From assembly GCF_030540835.1 (NCBI RefSeq), contig NZ_JAUOEK010000055.1:45507-109506 (forward strand): DNA of 64,000 nt, in the 5' to 3' direction. The DNA comes from Flavivirga aquimarina (GTDB lineage Bacteria; Bacteroidota; Bacteroidia; Flavobacteriales; Flavobacteriaceae). The notes under the pieces are model-generated. The model was not told the DNA's origin. It made no database searches and saw only the letters and a program-made list of their open reading frames with translations. Below are positions 1 through 8,502 of this stretch, one piece after another; positions within the stretch are counted from its first letter, which is position 1; each line of letters starts with the position of its first letter. The translations under genes were made by a program, and so were the position numbers.

Positions 1-2226
1 ACGAACACTTACATTTAAGATCACTTTACCTTTTAATATTTTCTTTCTAACACCCATATCGGCATATAAAATATCAGCGACTTCCCCTTGTAAGGTTTTG
101 TATTTAGAAAAGTAATCTCCCGAAATTTCTATTTCAAACTCTAAAGGAAGTTTGAATTTTGATGACATACTTGTAGACCATTTATTGCCTTTAAAATCAA
201 AAGATTCAGATTCATAGATGCCTTTTCTATCAAAGAAGTTAAGGTTAAAATCACCATTTAAAGAAAACCAATTAGTAGGCGAGTATTTCCCATTAAGCTC
301 TATTCCCGTTGTATTGCTGGTGCCTATATTTTCTGGTCGTGATATACTAACATTATCTATAAATATTGCTATACGTTCAATAACATCGGTAGTATAACGA
401 TGGTACAAGCTTAAATTTAAAGAAGCCTTGCCTATTTTTTGAATGCTTGTAAATTCATACGAATCAGTATATTCTGGTTGTAAATCTGGATTACCTGTCG
501 AGATGCTAAAATTATTTCGAATATTAGAAAACGGATTTAAACTACGCAACCCCGGTCTGTTTATCCTTCTGGAATATCCTGCCTGTAAAGAAAAATTCTC
601 ATTTATTTTGTATGATGTATGTAAGCTGGGAAACAAATTAGTGTAATCTTGGCTATTGGTTTCATTGGTATTTATTAATACCGTGTTTAAATCGGTATTT
701 TCCATTCTTAGTCCTAATTTAACACCCCATGCATCACCCTCGTAAGCAGCAGTAGTATATAATGCAAAGACTTTTTGGTCTAAATCGAAAATATTAGTTA
801 AATCAACATCGTCTACCCAAATGCCATTTTCTAAGTTGCTAACGGCAAAATCATTCGAAACAATATTTATGGCATATTGTGAGCCGGTTTCAATCGTATA
901 TTTTTCTAAAAAAGGGTGTGTATAGTCTAATTTAAAGATATAATCTTCAAGTTTGTAATCTGTTCGGGTTTCCTGCTGCAAATCCGTATCAGTTCCTGTT
1001 AGTATAGTATTTAAAAAATCTGAAGATTGATCTTTACGAAAAGAGCTTCCTAAAGCACTAAATAACAGGTCTTGATCTTTATGTCTTTTAAAGTCTTTTT
1101 TATACTGTAATTCGTATCTCAATTTCGGGTTAGTCGCTTCGGTAGTTTCTTCACGTATCCAGCTATCAGTTATTGCGTTAGTAGCATCTGTGGTATTGTA
1201 ATTGGTAGTAGAATATTGATCTTCAACTTCATAAGCGTAAGTTCCCGAAAGAGTAATCACGTTAGAATCGTTAATATGATAGTCGGTGCCAATTAAAATG
1301 GTTCCAAACTTTTCGTTAAAATCACTTTCACCGTTACTGCTTATTGTGATGTTGTTTACTAAATCGCTATTAATGGTTTCTGATTCTCTGGGAAATAACC
1401 TTTTGCCAAAACCTAATTGACTAAATAAATTAAATTTTTCCGTTCGTTTGTTAAGGCTTAAACCAAAGCTATTACTAGCCGGAAAACCTGCATTAAGACT
1501 AGCAGCACCGTTTAGCCCTTTTTTTTCAGATTTTTTAATAACGATGTTAATAATTCCAGAAGTACCTTCGGCATCATACTTAGCAGAAGGATTGGTAATA
1601 ACTTCTATTTTTTCAATCATATCTGCAGTAATGGTACCCAGTGCATTTCCATCGGCATTTGTTAAAACGGAAGGCTTGCCGTTAATTAAAACCTGTACGC
1701 CCTGGCTACCTCGTAAGCTAATTTCGCCTTCTATATTTACATTTACCGAGGGTACATTGTTTAGTACTTCCAGAGCACTAGCACCTGTTGAGCTTAAATC
1801 TGTACCAACATTAAAAATACGCTTGTCCAGCTTAAATTCTGTTTGCGATTTTTCTGCACGAACTACAACTTCATTTAAGGCTTGTTCATCTTCAGATAAA
1901 GAGATGACTCCCAGATTTATTTTATTATTGGAAATATTAAAATCTTTGAATGTTTGAGTTGCAAAACCTATAAAGCTTATCTCAATGTAAAAGTTAGTCG
2001 CTTTGGTATCCATTGTAAAAATACCGTCTGTATTAGTTACAGTACCTGTTATAGTTTTTTTGTTATTGTTACTTAGTATTGTTACAGTGGCATACTCTAT
2101 AGGTTGTTTACTATTGGTTTCTATAACCTTTCCTGTAATTTCTAATGTCGTGTTTTGAGCTGTTAAATGATTGCAAATCATTAAAAAACAGCAATATAGT
2201 ATAATATGTAAATGTTTGAAACTCAT
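1..2226 (-). CDS. TonB-dependent receptor, outer-membrane beta-barrel (C-terminus beyond window)
   Basis: The reading frame is open from an ATG at 2224-2226 to the window edge, giving 742 codons without a stop; the end of the barrel is missing. A signal peptide (about residues 1-24, ending LTAQ) is followed by a carboxypeptidase-regulatory-like beta-sandwich (about 28-110, ITGKVIETN...). Next comes a plug domain (about 120-235, with NEVVVRAEK, NVPSVNVN, GVQVLINGKPS and NPSAKYDAEGTSGIINIV), then a long run of amphipathic barrel strands (INRPGLRSLNPF, GNPDLQPEYTDSYE). This is the layout of the Bacteroidota outer-membrane beta-barrel family related to TonB-dependent receptors. It would import or bind a substrate at the outer membrane using TonB/ExbBD energy. 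The substrate cannot be told: no SusD homologue is adjacent, and the next gene on the right is a divergent MFS transporter. Confidence 0.93.
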   Translation of the reverse strand, partial: MSFKHLHIILYCCFLMICNHLTAQNTTLEITGKVIETNSKQPIEYATVTILSNNNKKTITGTVTNTDGIFTMDTKATNFYIEISFIGFATQTFKDFNISNNKINLGVISLSEDEQALNEVVVRAEKSQTEFKLDKRIFNVGTDLSSTGASALEVLNNVPSVNVNIEGEISLRGSQGVQVLINGKPSVLTNADGNALGTITADMIEKIEVITNPSAKYDAEGTSGIINIVIKKSEKKGLNGAASLNAGFPASNSFGLSLNKRTEKFNLFSQLGFGKRLFPRESETINSDLVNNITISSNGESDFNEKFGTILIGTDYHINDSNVITLSGTYAYEVEDQYSTTNYNTTDATNAITDSWIREETTEATNPKLRYELQYKKDFKRHKDQDLLFSALGSSFRKDQSSDFLNTILTGTDTDLQQETRTDYKLEDYIFKLDYTHPFLEKYTIETGSQYAINIVSNDFAVSNLENGIWVDDVDLTNIFDLDQKVFALYTTAAYEGDAWGVKLGLRMENTDLNTVLINTNETNSQDYTNLFPSLHTSYKINENFSLQAGYSRRINRPGLRSLNPFSNIRNNFSISTGNPDLQPEYTDSYEFTSIQKIGKASLNLSLYHRYTTDVIERIAIFIDNVSISRPENIGTSNTTGIELNGKYSPTNWFSLNGDFNLNFFDRKGIYESESFDFKGNKWSTSMSSKFKLPLEFEIEISGDYFSKYKTLQGEVADILYADMGVRKKILKGKVILNVSVR

Positions 2227-2373
2227 AAATAATAATCACAAAAACAAATAACAAAGATACTGGCAAGGCTGTTAAAAGTAAGATGTTTTAAATGTTAAAA
2301 TTAACCCAAAATTTGAAAGCCGTTATCTAAAAATTTAAAAAGGAATCTATAGCAATGATAGATAAATAACTAT

Positions 2374-2381
2374 TACTTTTG
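2374..2381 (+). promoter_or_regulatory. Candidate -7 box of the MFS gene
   Basis: TACTTTTG matches the Bacteroidota -7 consensus TAnnTTTG and lies 17 bases before the ATG at 2399, so the leader would be very short. No convincing -33 TTTG is seen at the usual spacing. Confidence 0.35.
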
Positions 2382-2398
2382 ATGGTTTAAAATTGCAT

Positions 2399-3700
2399 AT
2401 GTCCAACCCCAACAAATTTTCATTTATAAACCCTAAAAAGTTTCCTTTTTTTTATGGATATGTTATTCTTTTTATTGGAAGCATTGGTGTTTTAGCAAGT
2501 GCTCCGGGACAAACCATAGGTATTTCTGTTTTCACAGACCCGGTAAAGGATGCCTTAGGACTTACCAGAAACCAATTTAGTAATGCCTACATGATAGGAA
2601 CGCTTTTAAGTGCACTACTAGTTGCAAAAGCTGGCGTTTGGTTTGATACTTATGGTGCCAGATATGTCGCTTTTTTTGCAGCATTGCTTTTAGGGCTATC
2701 AGTTTTAATATGTTCTGTTTCTGTTGAGATTAGTGAGTATATAAAATCACTTTTAAATTTTGATTCTTGGTTAATACCTTTTCTGTTAATAACCGTTTTG
2801 TTTTTCTTCGTAAGGTTTAGCGGACAGGGTGTTTTAACTATGGCCTCTAGGAATATGATTATGATTTGGTTTAAAAAAAATAGAGGTAAAATAAATGCTA
2901 TTAGTAGTATTACTGTGTCTCTTGGTTTTTCCAGTGCTCCGTTTTTTATAAACAAGCTTATAGACAATAATGGGTGGCAGGTGAGTTGGCAGATTATTGC
3001 CATTTGTCTGTTTATTTTTAGTCTGCTTATTTTACAACTATATAGAAATAAACCGGAAAATTTTAATATGCTACCAGACGGTGATACTAAAGGAAGTGAT
3101 GACGTTAAGGTAGAAAATGTAGAAACCGATTTTACTTTAAAAGAAGCTAAAAAAACCAGAGCGTTTTGGATGTTTGGTTTTGCATTGGCCTTTAGTAGTT
3201 TTTTCTCAACAGGTTTTACATTTCATGTGGTGTCTATTTTTACAAGTCATGATTACCCAAAAAACCAGGCAATAGCAATTTTTATCCCCATTTCAATTAT
3301 AGCCATATCTGTATCTACTTTATGCAATATTTTGAGTGATTACGTTCAACACAAAGTCTATTTATACCTTATGTTGCTTAGTGGTGTTTTAGCATCTTTA
3401 GGGCTTTTATTATTGTCTAATACCTTTGGGGTATATCTTATAATAATAGGGTTAGGGGCATATAGTGGCTTGTTTGCTGTTGTAAATGCAGTAACATGGC
3501 CACGGTTTTATGGTAGAAAATATTTGGGGTCTATAACAGGGAAAATCATGAGTTTTTTAGTGGTAGCCAGTGCTATTGCCCCCAGTTTGTTTAGTTATTC
3601 TTTTACAAGTTTAGGGTCTTATATTTATATAAGTTATATCGCATTAGCATTTTTATTGTTTTTAATTATTGGCTCTGTTAGGGTTAAAAACCCTCAATAA
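2399..3700 (+). CDS. MFS transporter, 12 transmembrane segments
   Basis: This 433-aa membrane protein has the major facilitator layout: about six hydrophobic segments, a charged cytoplasmic loop near residues 225-245 (DTKGSDDVKVENVETDF), then about six more. The N-terminal half has PGQTIGISVF followed by DPVKDALGLTRNQFSNAYMIG, and a loop containing RNMIMIWFKKNRGKINAISS. This resembles the oxalate/formate antiporter and monocarboxylate-like MFS branch, so a small organic anion is a reasonable guess, but the sequence does not fix the substrate. A TTG two codons upstream (2393) is in frame; the ATG is preferred. The gene stands alone and is divergent from the TonB-dependent receptor. Confidence 0.88.
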   Translation: MSNPNKFSFINPKKFPFFYGYVILFIGSIGVLASAPGQTIGISVFTDPVKDALGLTRNQFSNAYMIGTLLSALLVAKAGVWFDTYGARYVAFFAALLLGLSVLICSVSVEISEYIKSLLNFDSWLIPFLLITVLFFFVRFSGQGVLTMASRNMIMIWFKKNRGKINAISSITVSLGFSSAPFFINKLIDNNGWQVSWQIIAICLFIFSLLILQLYRNKPENFNMLPDGDTKGSDDVKVENVETDFTLKEAKKTRAFWMFGFALAFSSFFSTGFTFHVVSIFTSHDYPKNQAIAIFIPISIIAISVSTLCNILSDYVQHKVYLYLMLLSGVLASLGLLLLSNTFGVYLIIIGLGAYSGLFAVVNAVTWPRFYGRKYLGSITGKIMSFLVVASAIAPSLFSYSFTSLGSYIYISYIALAFLLFLIIGSVRVKNPQ

Positions 3701-3784
3701 TTAGTAGGATAAATTTATTTTATATATGCTAACATATAAATGAAAAAAACCCCATTTTGCTTTAGAAATTCAACCATAATTTTA

Positions 3785-3792
3785 TAAGTTTG
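3785..3792 (+). promoter_or_regulatory. Candidate -7 box of the surface lipoprotein gene
   Basis: TAAGTTTG fits TAnnTTTG and lies 32 bases before the ATG at 3825. A TTTG lies upstream at 3756-3759, but its spacing to this box is longer than usual. Confidence 0.35.
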
Positions 3793-3824
3793 CCCTTACA
3801 AGATTAAATGCCTCAAAAAATTAA

Positions 3825-4979
3825 ATGAAAAAGATTATTAAATTACAAAGTATAGGAATCATATTATTTTCTATGCTTTTTACGATGAGTTGTTCTGATG
3901 ATAATAATAGCCCATCAACCTCAGTTCTTAATATAGAAGAAGCTAAACTTTTAGATTTTCCATTATTTGCAATAGAACCTACAGGAATAGAAATTGTACA
4001 ACCTGAGATTGTAGATAATAAAGAAGTCACTTATGGAGAGATAAAAATTACGCTGCCAAGCACCATAACGTCTTTAGAGAATATAAGTGCATCTATTACC
4101 TCAAAAGAACTTAATTTAAGTAAGTTTAGTATTTCGCCCAGTAATAGTGTAAACTTATCTTTTGAAGATGGTAAAGTACATGTATTTACTATTAGTGCAG
4201 CTACAGGAGATCAAGAAGCATTATTGCATTACAATGTTAGTATTATTAAGGAAGTAGCACCTGTTCCTGAGACTTTAAAAATAACAGGATTTACATTCGA
4301 AAAAAGCAAAAACCCAAGCCTGCCCAACGATATTACAATTACAAAAACAGTTGAGGATGACGGTGGGATAGATAAAATATACCTTTTTGTGCCTTTAGGA
4401 ACCGATTTTACAGATTTAGTACCAACCATTGCTTATGATGGCACAACGCTGTATTATACTCAAGAAAACAACTTAAATACTAATGTTGAATTCCCTACTG
4501 TAGATACCAGTTTTGATTTAAAATACCCAAAGCCTTTATACTTAACAGTTAAAGACAGGAATGGTGATAATGTTAGAACAACCAATGTAATTGTTGATGT
4601 TGTAAATCCTGTAAGAATAGAAACGGTATCTGTTACATCTCCAGATGCAACAGAAGGAACATCAGAATATTTTCCTGGTGTAACGAAATGGGTCAATCAG
4701 GGAAACCATAAAATTAATTTTCAAAAGGCCACAATTTATAAAGATATAAGTCCGGTTATTACACCAACAACGAATGTAATTACTGTAGATAGAGCATTGC
4801 CTAGTGGTGGGTTAATACCTGGAGAAAGTGCCAATGTAAATGTAAGGGTATCTCAATATTTTCCAGAAGGAACTTATAAAACAACAGCTGTTTTTTATAC
4901 CAGAATATATCATGATTTTGATAGTGATGATTTGTTTGAACCAGTAGAAGTAACAGTAACTGCAAATATTATTAAATAA
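3825..4979 (+). CDS. Secreted lipoprotein with beta-sandwich-type repeats
   Basis: The 384-aa product begins with an SPII signal peptide whose lipobox ends FTMSC (Cys23), followed by acidic and Asn residues (SDDNN), which favours outer-membrane or surface anchoring in Bacteroidota. The rest is beta-rich and Thr/Val-rich with no catalytic motif. Segments around residues 60-140 and 150-260 look like successive domains of the DUF5018 / Ig-like kind common in Bacteroides-group surface lipoproteins (e.g. FTISAATGDQEALLHYNVSI, a typical end of such a domain). The assignment to DUF5018 is from memory of the pattern and is tentative. It appears monocistronic. The role is unknown; adhesion or glycan binding is the usual guess for such proteins. 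Confidence 0.75.
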   Translation: MKKIIKLQSIGIILFSMLFTMSCSDDNNSPSTSVLNIEEAKLLDFPLFAIEPTGIEIVQPEIVDNKEVTYGEIKITLPSTITSLENISASITSKELNLSKFSISPSNSVNLSFEDGKVHVFTISAATGDQEALLHYNVSIIKEVAPVPETLKITGFTFEKSKNPSLPNDITITKTVEDDGGIDKIYLFVPLGTDFTDLVPTIAYDGTTLYYTQENNLNTNVEFPTVDTSFDLKYPKPLYLTVKDRNGDNVRTTNVIVDVVNPVRIETVSVTSPDATEGTSEYFPGVTKWVNQGNHKINFQKATIYKDISPVITPTTNVITVDRALPSGGLIPGESANVNVRVSQYFPEGTYKTTAVFYTRIYHDFDSDDLFEPVEVTVTANIIK

Positions 4980-5040
4980 TATTGCGAACTGCTTGTTGGT
5001 GATTTGTTATACTTAAAAATAATACTATATAAAAGGTAGA

Positions 5041-5190
5041 CACTAATTTCACGAATTTTTCTGCCTACCGGCAGATTTCTAACCTGTATAGGTATTATGA
5101 TAGACTGAAAGTCTGATTCGTGTTTATGCTAGGCATAGAGATTTCAAATACATTGAGGTTCTATTCGTGTAGATTTGTGCAATTCGTGGC
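5041..5190. repeat. Degenerate AATTCGTG-type interspersed element in a gene-free stretch
   Basis: Both ends carry CACGAATT/AATTCGTG words in opposite orientation (CACTAATTTCACGAATT at 5041-5057; ATTCGTGTAGATTTGTGC then AATTCGTGGC at 5163-5190). Inside are two small hairpins, CTGCC-TACC-GGCAG (5061-5074) and AGACT-GAA-AGTCT (5103-5115). The rest of 4980-5313 holds no ORF. The pattern resembles short non-coding repeats scattered in flavobacterial genomes; a copy number cannot be given from one window. Confidence 0.5.
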
Positions 5191-5313
5191 TTAATTATCG
5201 TTTAATGCTCAGAGTTTAGTTTGCAGTCATAATACTTAAAAAAGATCTGGGTACACCGTAGCAGCTGACAAGCAGGAATAATTGTTTTTAAGAAATTATT
5301 TATTAGAAAAAAA

Positions 5314-6384
5314 TCACATTTTTAATAAATAATCGGCAGCAGCAAAAGGAGTGGTTTGATTGGTTTCTATAAGTTGCAATTGATTTTCCAGTTCTTTTTT
5401 GATTTTTGGTGTATTAAAAAAATCTGACTTTAACTGTTCTTCAATAGTTTGAATGAGCCAAAATTTATTTTGCTCATTTCGCTTCTCGTAAAAGTAATTG
5501 TTTTTAGAAGTAATGGCTACGTAATCTAAGATCAATTCCCAGATAGCATCAATACCCTCATTTTTAAGGGCGCTACAAATGCTTACTTTAGGTTGCCAGT
5601 TAGATGATCTACCAGGGTAGAGGTGAAGTGCTCTGTTAAATTCTACTTTTGCAAGTTTGGCAGATTTCAAGTTATCACCATCGGCTTTATTAATGGCAAT
5701 GGTGTCTGCCATTTCTATAATACCCCGTTTTATCCCTTGCAATTCGTCGCCAGCACCGGCTAATTTTAATAATAAAAAGAAATCGACCATGCTATGTACG
5801 GTGGTTTCACTTTGTCCAACGCCCACAGTTTCAATAATAATAACATCAAAACCAGCAGCTTCACATAAAATAATAGTTTCCCTGGTTTTTCTTGCAACAC
5901 CTCCTAAAGAATCTCCAGAAGCAGATGGACGTATATATGCGTTATCATCTTTTACTAAATCTTCCATTCTGGTTTTATCACCTAAAATACTACCTTTTGT
6001 AAGTGTACTACTTGGATCTATAGCCAGAACAGCAATGCGTTTTCCTTTAGCTGTAAGATGTTTACCAAAGGTTTCAATAAACGTACTTTTTCCAACTCCA
6101 GGAACCCCAGTAATACCAATACGAATCGATTTATTAGCATGCGGTAAGCATGCTTTTATTATGGTATTTGCCTTTTTTAAATGTGCTGGATTTTTACTTT
6201 CAACTAAAGTGATAGCTCTGCTTAAAGCCGTTATGTCTTTATTTAAAATAGATGCTACTAAGCTATCTGTATTAATTTCAGATCGACGTTTTTCTTTAAT
6301 AGATTTAATGGTAGATTGATTGGTGATTTCAGAAATTGAAACACCTTTTTTTTCTTTAAGTGCAGATTTTTTATTTTTTGTCAT
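5314..6384 (-). CDS. meaB: Methylmalonyl-CoA mutase-associated GTPase MeaB (ArgK family)
   Basis: This 356-aa G3E-family GTPase loads and protects adenosylcobalamin in methylmalonyl-CoA mutase, in the cytoplasm. Visible motifs in order are Walker A GITGVPGVGKST, the AIDPSSTLTKGSILGDKTRM segment, the switch II-type ETVGVGQSE and the base-specificity NKAD. The C-terminal helices (about 270-356) form the usual dimerisation arm. I start at the ATG at 6382-6384 (MTKNKKSALKEKK). A start ten codons further out (6414) would translate through the hairpin at 6391-6405 and looks less likely. No mutase gene is next to it; the neighbour DUF2911 gene is 100 bases upstream on the same strand. Confidence 0.95.
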   Translation of the reverse strand: MTKNKKSALKEKKGVSISEITNQSTIKSIKEKRRSEINTDSLVASILNKDITALSRAITLVESKNPAHLKKANTIIKACLPHANKSIRIGITGVPGVGKSTFIETFGKHLTAKGKRIAVLAIDPSSTLTKGSILGDKTRMEDLVKDDNAYIRPSASGDSLGGVARKTRETIILCEAAGFDVIIIETVGVGQSETTVHSMVDFFLLLKLAGAGDELQGIKRGIIEMADTIAINKADGDNLKSAKLAKVEFNRALHLYPGRSSNWQPKVSICSALKNEGIDAIWELILDYVAITSKNNYFYEKRNEQNKFWLIQTIEEQLKSDFFNTPKIKKELENQLQLIETNQTTPFAAADYLLKM

Positions 6385-6390
6385 AGCTAG

Positions 6391-6405
6391 TCCCGCTTTT
6401 CGGGA
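6391..6405. repeat. Small hairpin before meaB
   Basis: TCCCG-CTTTT-CGGGA is a perfect 5-bp stem just upstream of the chosen meaB ATG, in its leader. It could be a weak attenuator or a remnant of a dispersed flavobacterial palindrome. Confidence 0.4.
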
Positions 6406-6453
6406 AATAAACAAATGTTTGTCTAATTTACTATTTTATTTGAGAAAATAGAT

Positions 6454-6490
6454 TACTGCAACTTAACACCGAACGCTGAATACTGAGAAC
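6454..6490. repeat. Degenerate ACTGAAC/ACTGACC-type heptad repeat
   Basis: The short gap between meaB and the DUF2911 gene reads ACTGCAACTTAACACCGAAC then GCTGAATACTGAGAAC, an imperfect run of ACTGAAn heptads. Related runs flank the four-helix-bundle gene (17863-17890 and 18297-18328), so this looks like a dispersed repeat family. Confidence 0.45.
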
Positions 6491-7045
6491 TTACTTAAGC
6501 GGCACAGCAATTTTTACATCGTCCCAAGCCATGGTTAAAAACAAGTTATCGGTAGAATTATCGAAAGCAATAGTAAATTGTTCTACAGCTGATGGTAATT
6601 TTTGTACAGGAACCTCAATATTTAAAACATCATAGTTAGGATCCCACATAGGTTCCATATCAGAATTCACACCCCAAGGATATTGCTTGGAGTTAAAAAG
6701 AATGGTCCAAGTTGTATCTTTAGGTACAGTCCAAAGCGTGTATTTGCCCATAGGAAGTGGCATGCCTTGTACGTCGAGAGCTTGATTGGTTTCAAACGTG
6801 GTAGCCTCATTAGCACCTGTACGCCATACTTTATTAAAAGGAACTAAAGCCCCAAAAATCGCCCTGTCTTTTTTATAAGGCCTATTATAAAACACTTCAA
6901 GCTTTAAATCATTAAGCTTAAACTCTACTGTATCTTTAGGACTTAAGCGTTGTGAAAAAATATTTTCAACAAAAAACGAATATAAAAATAGCCCTAATGC
7001 TATGATAGATAATAGAAATAATATGCGTTTTAAAAAAGTGTTCAT
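6491..7045 (-). CDS. DUF2911 family protein, membrane-anchored or exported
   Basis: The 184-aa protein has an N-terminal hydrophobic segment (about residues 7-27, ILFLLSIIALGLFLYSFF), then a single DUF2911 domain. Recognisable pieces are SPKDTVEFKLNDLKLEVFY, AIFGALVPFNKVWRTGANE, GKYTLWTVP and WTILFN. The family is widespread in Bacteroidota and of unknown function. The uncleaved-looking anchor suggests a periplasmic domain tethered to the inner membrane. It is transcribed toward meaB, possibly in one unit. Confidence 0.85.
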   Translation of the reverse strand: MNTFLKRILFLLSIIALGLFLYSFFVENIFSQRLSPKDTVEFKLNDLKLEVFYNRPYKKDRAIFGALVPFNKVWRTGANEATTFETNQALDVQGMPLPMGKYTLWTVPKDTTWTILFNSKQYPWGVNSDMEPMWDPNYDVLNIEVPVQKLPSAVEQFTIAFDNSTDNLFLTMAWDDVKIAVPLK

Positions 7046-7131
7046 ATAAGGAATATTAAGAGGTCATAAATATACTTCAAAAAGTAATAATTACTAATAA
7101 AGTAAACGCAGATTTTTTAAGTTTTCTTATG

Positions 7132-7292
7132 CGAACTCATTTAAATTTTTTTGATTGAAGCGAAAAATAGATGTTTTATTTCAAGATGATAGCTTTTTTG
7201 CACTACATAGCATTGTTACGTAGTAAGAAAAAGATAAAATATTGGAATAAAAAAACATTTTGCAGCCAATTGAAAAACTATAAATGAGTTCG
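7132..7292. repeat. 12-bp inverted repeat bounding 161 bp of gene-free DNA
   Basis: CGAACTCATTTA at 7132-7143 is perfectly complementary to TAAATGAGTTCG at 7281-7292. The enclosed 137 bases hold no ORF. The 336-base gap (7046-7381) otherwise contains only AT-rich DNA, a T-rich run and a small CCGT/ACGG hairpin at 7338-7352 before the sigma-factor gene. This could be a decayed MITE-like element or a pair of binding sites. Confidence 0.35.
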
Positions 7293-7381
7293 TATCTTAA
7301 AAAAAAATATTTTTTTTGTCACACTGTATTTTTTTTACCGTCTTTAAAACGGACTAACTAAGAACCAAAAGTAGGATAAGC

Positions 7382-7933
7382 ATGTTTCAGGTTGACATTA
7401 TTGAACAATGTAAACAAAACAATCGCAAAGCACAATTACAGTTATACAACCAGTACTGTGATGGGATGTATATTGTTGCTAAACGATTTTTAAAAGATAC
7501 TGCTGAGGCCGAAGATGTTGTACAAGAAGCTTTTATTAAAGCTTTTTCTAAATTACATCAATATAAAGCTGAAGTTACCTTTGGAGCTTGGTTAAAACGT
7601 ATTGTTATTAATAAAAGTATCGACTTCTTAAAATCTAAAAAGCAACAACTTATTGCATTAGATGAGGTGCACCTAAAAGTGATCGATACAACACTTGATG
7701 ACAAATGGTTAGTAGACGACGCAATGACATTAAATGATGTAAAAATTGCCATTAATAAATTACCGGATAAATATCAATATGTAGTGATGCTGTATTTAAT
7801 TGAAGGATATGACCATCAGGAAATTTCTGAGATTTTAAGTATTTCTGAAGTCGCTTCGCGCGCTCAATTATCTAGAGGTAAAGCAAAATTACAAGAACTG
7901 TTAAAACTTAAAAAACATGGCACGAGATATTAG
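7382..7933 (+). CDS. RNA polymerase ECF sigma factor (sigma-70 family)
   Basis: The 183-aa protein has sigma region 2 (about residues 12-80: LYNQYCDGMYIVAKRFLKD, AEDVVQEAFIKAFSKLHQY, FGAWLKRIVINKSIDFLK) and region 4 (about 120-175: INKLPDKYQYVVMLYLIEGY, DHQEISEILSISEVASRAQL), the ECF arrangement. The next gene overlaps its 3' end by 17 bases and encodes a membrane protein in the position of an anti-sigma factor, followed by an exported protein. The three probably form an envelope-stress type regulatory operon. Confidence 0.93.
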   Translation: MFQVDIIEQCKQNNRKAQLQLYNQYCDGMYIVAKRFLKDTAEAEDVVQEAFIKAFSKLHQYKAEVTFGAWLKRIVINKSIDFLKSKKQQLIALDEVHLKVIDTTLDDKWLVDDAMTLNDVKIAINKLPDKYQYVVMLYLIEGYDHQEISEILSISEVASRAQLSRGKAKLQELLKLKKHGTRY

Positions 7934-8492
7934 AGAGTTATTTAAAGATGATAAAATGTCGCATGAAACAATGCCTAAAAATCATCAAGAGCGGTTTCTT
8001 AAAAAATTAGATAAAGCTATGCCGTTGGCAACCAAACCTAAATTTAATAAGATACGTATAGCAGCAAGTGTTGTACTGTTTATAGGTTTAAGCTTTGGTG
8101 CTTTCAAGTATTTTCAACCAAAAGTTAATAAACCAACAGAGGTAGTGACGACTAAAACTGTTGAAACAAAAACTTTGGGAGATGTTTCTCCTGGACTTAA
8201 AAAAGTGGAAGATTATTATTTGGCGAGTATTAATTTAGAGTTATCTAAAATGAAATATACGCCCGAAACCAAAGATCTTTTTGATGGGTATTTATTGCAA
8301 TTGGATGAGCTTGATAAAGAATACCAAAGGCTTTCTGTAGAATTAACAGAATCTGGACCTAGTGAGTTAACGGTAAATGCATTAATTGACAATTTAAAGT
8401 TTCGTTTAAATCTTTTGTATCGTTTAAGAGCGCAGTTAAAGGAGTTAAATACTTCGGATACTAGTGGTGAAGACGTAGAACAATCAATCTAA
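7917..8492 (+). CDS. Putative membrane anti-sigma partner of the ECF factor
   Basis: The 191-aa protein has a soluble N-terminal portion (1-42, charged, with HQERFLKKLDKAMP), one transmembrane segment (about residues 45-64, IAASVVLFIGLSFGAFKYF) and a helical periplasmic domain (about 85-191). It overlaps the sigma gene by 17 bases. Position, topology and size are those of an anti-sigma factor, but no zinc-binding HxxxCxxC motif is visible, so that role rests on context. Helices such as LDELDKEYQRLSVELTE suggest a coiled-coil sensor region. Confidence 0.6.
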   Translation: MARDIRELFKDDKMSHETMPKNHQERFLKKLDKAMPLATKPKFNKIRIAASVVLFIGLSFGAFKYFQPKVNKPTEVVTTKTVETKTLGDVSPGLKKVEDYYLASINLELSKMKYTPETKDLFDGYLLQLDELDKEYQRLSVELTESGPSELTVNALIDNLKFRLNLLYRLRAQLKELNTSDTSGEDVEQSI

Positions 8493-8502
8493 AAATCAAA
8501 AA

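Noticed and set aside
1448..1957. 169-codon plus-strand frame within the TonB-dependent receptor
   Set aside because: It lies opposite the plug domain of the receptor, whose reading frame is continuous and recognisable.
5657..6319. 220-codon plus-strand frame opposite meaB
   Set aside because: It mirrors the coding frame of a clearly real GTPase, shows no family motif, and lacks a promoter or leader.
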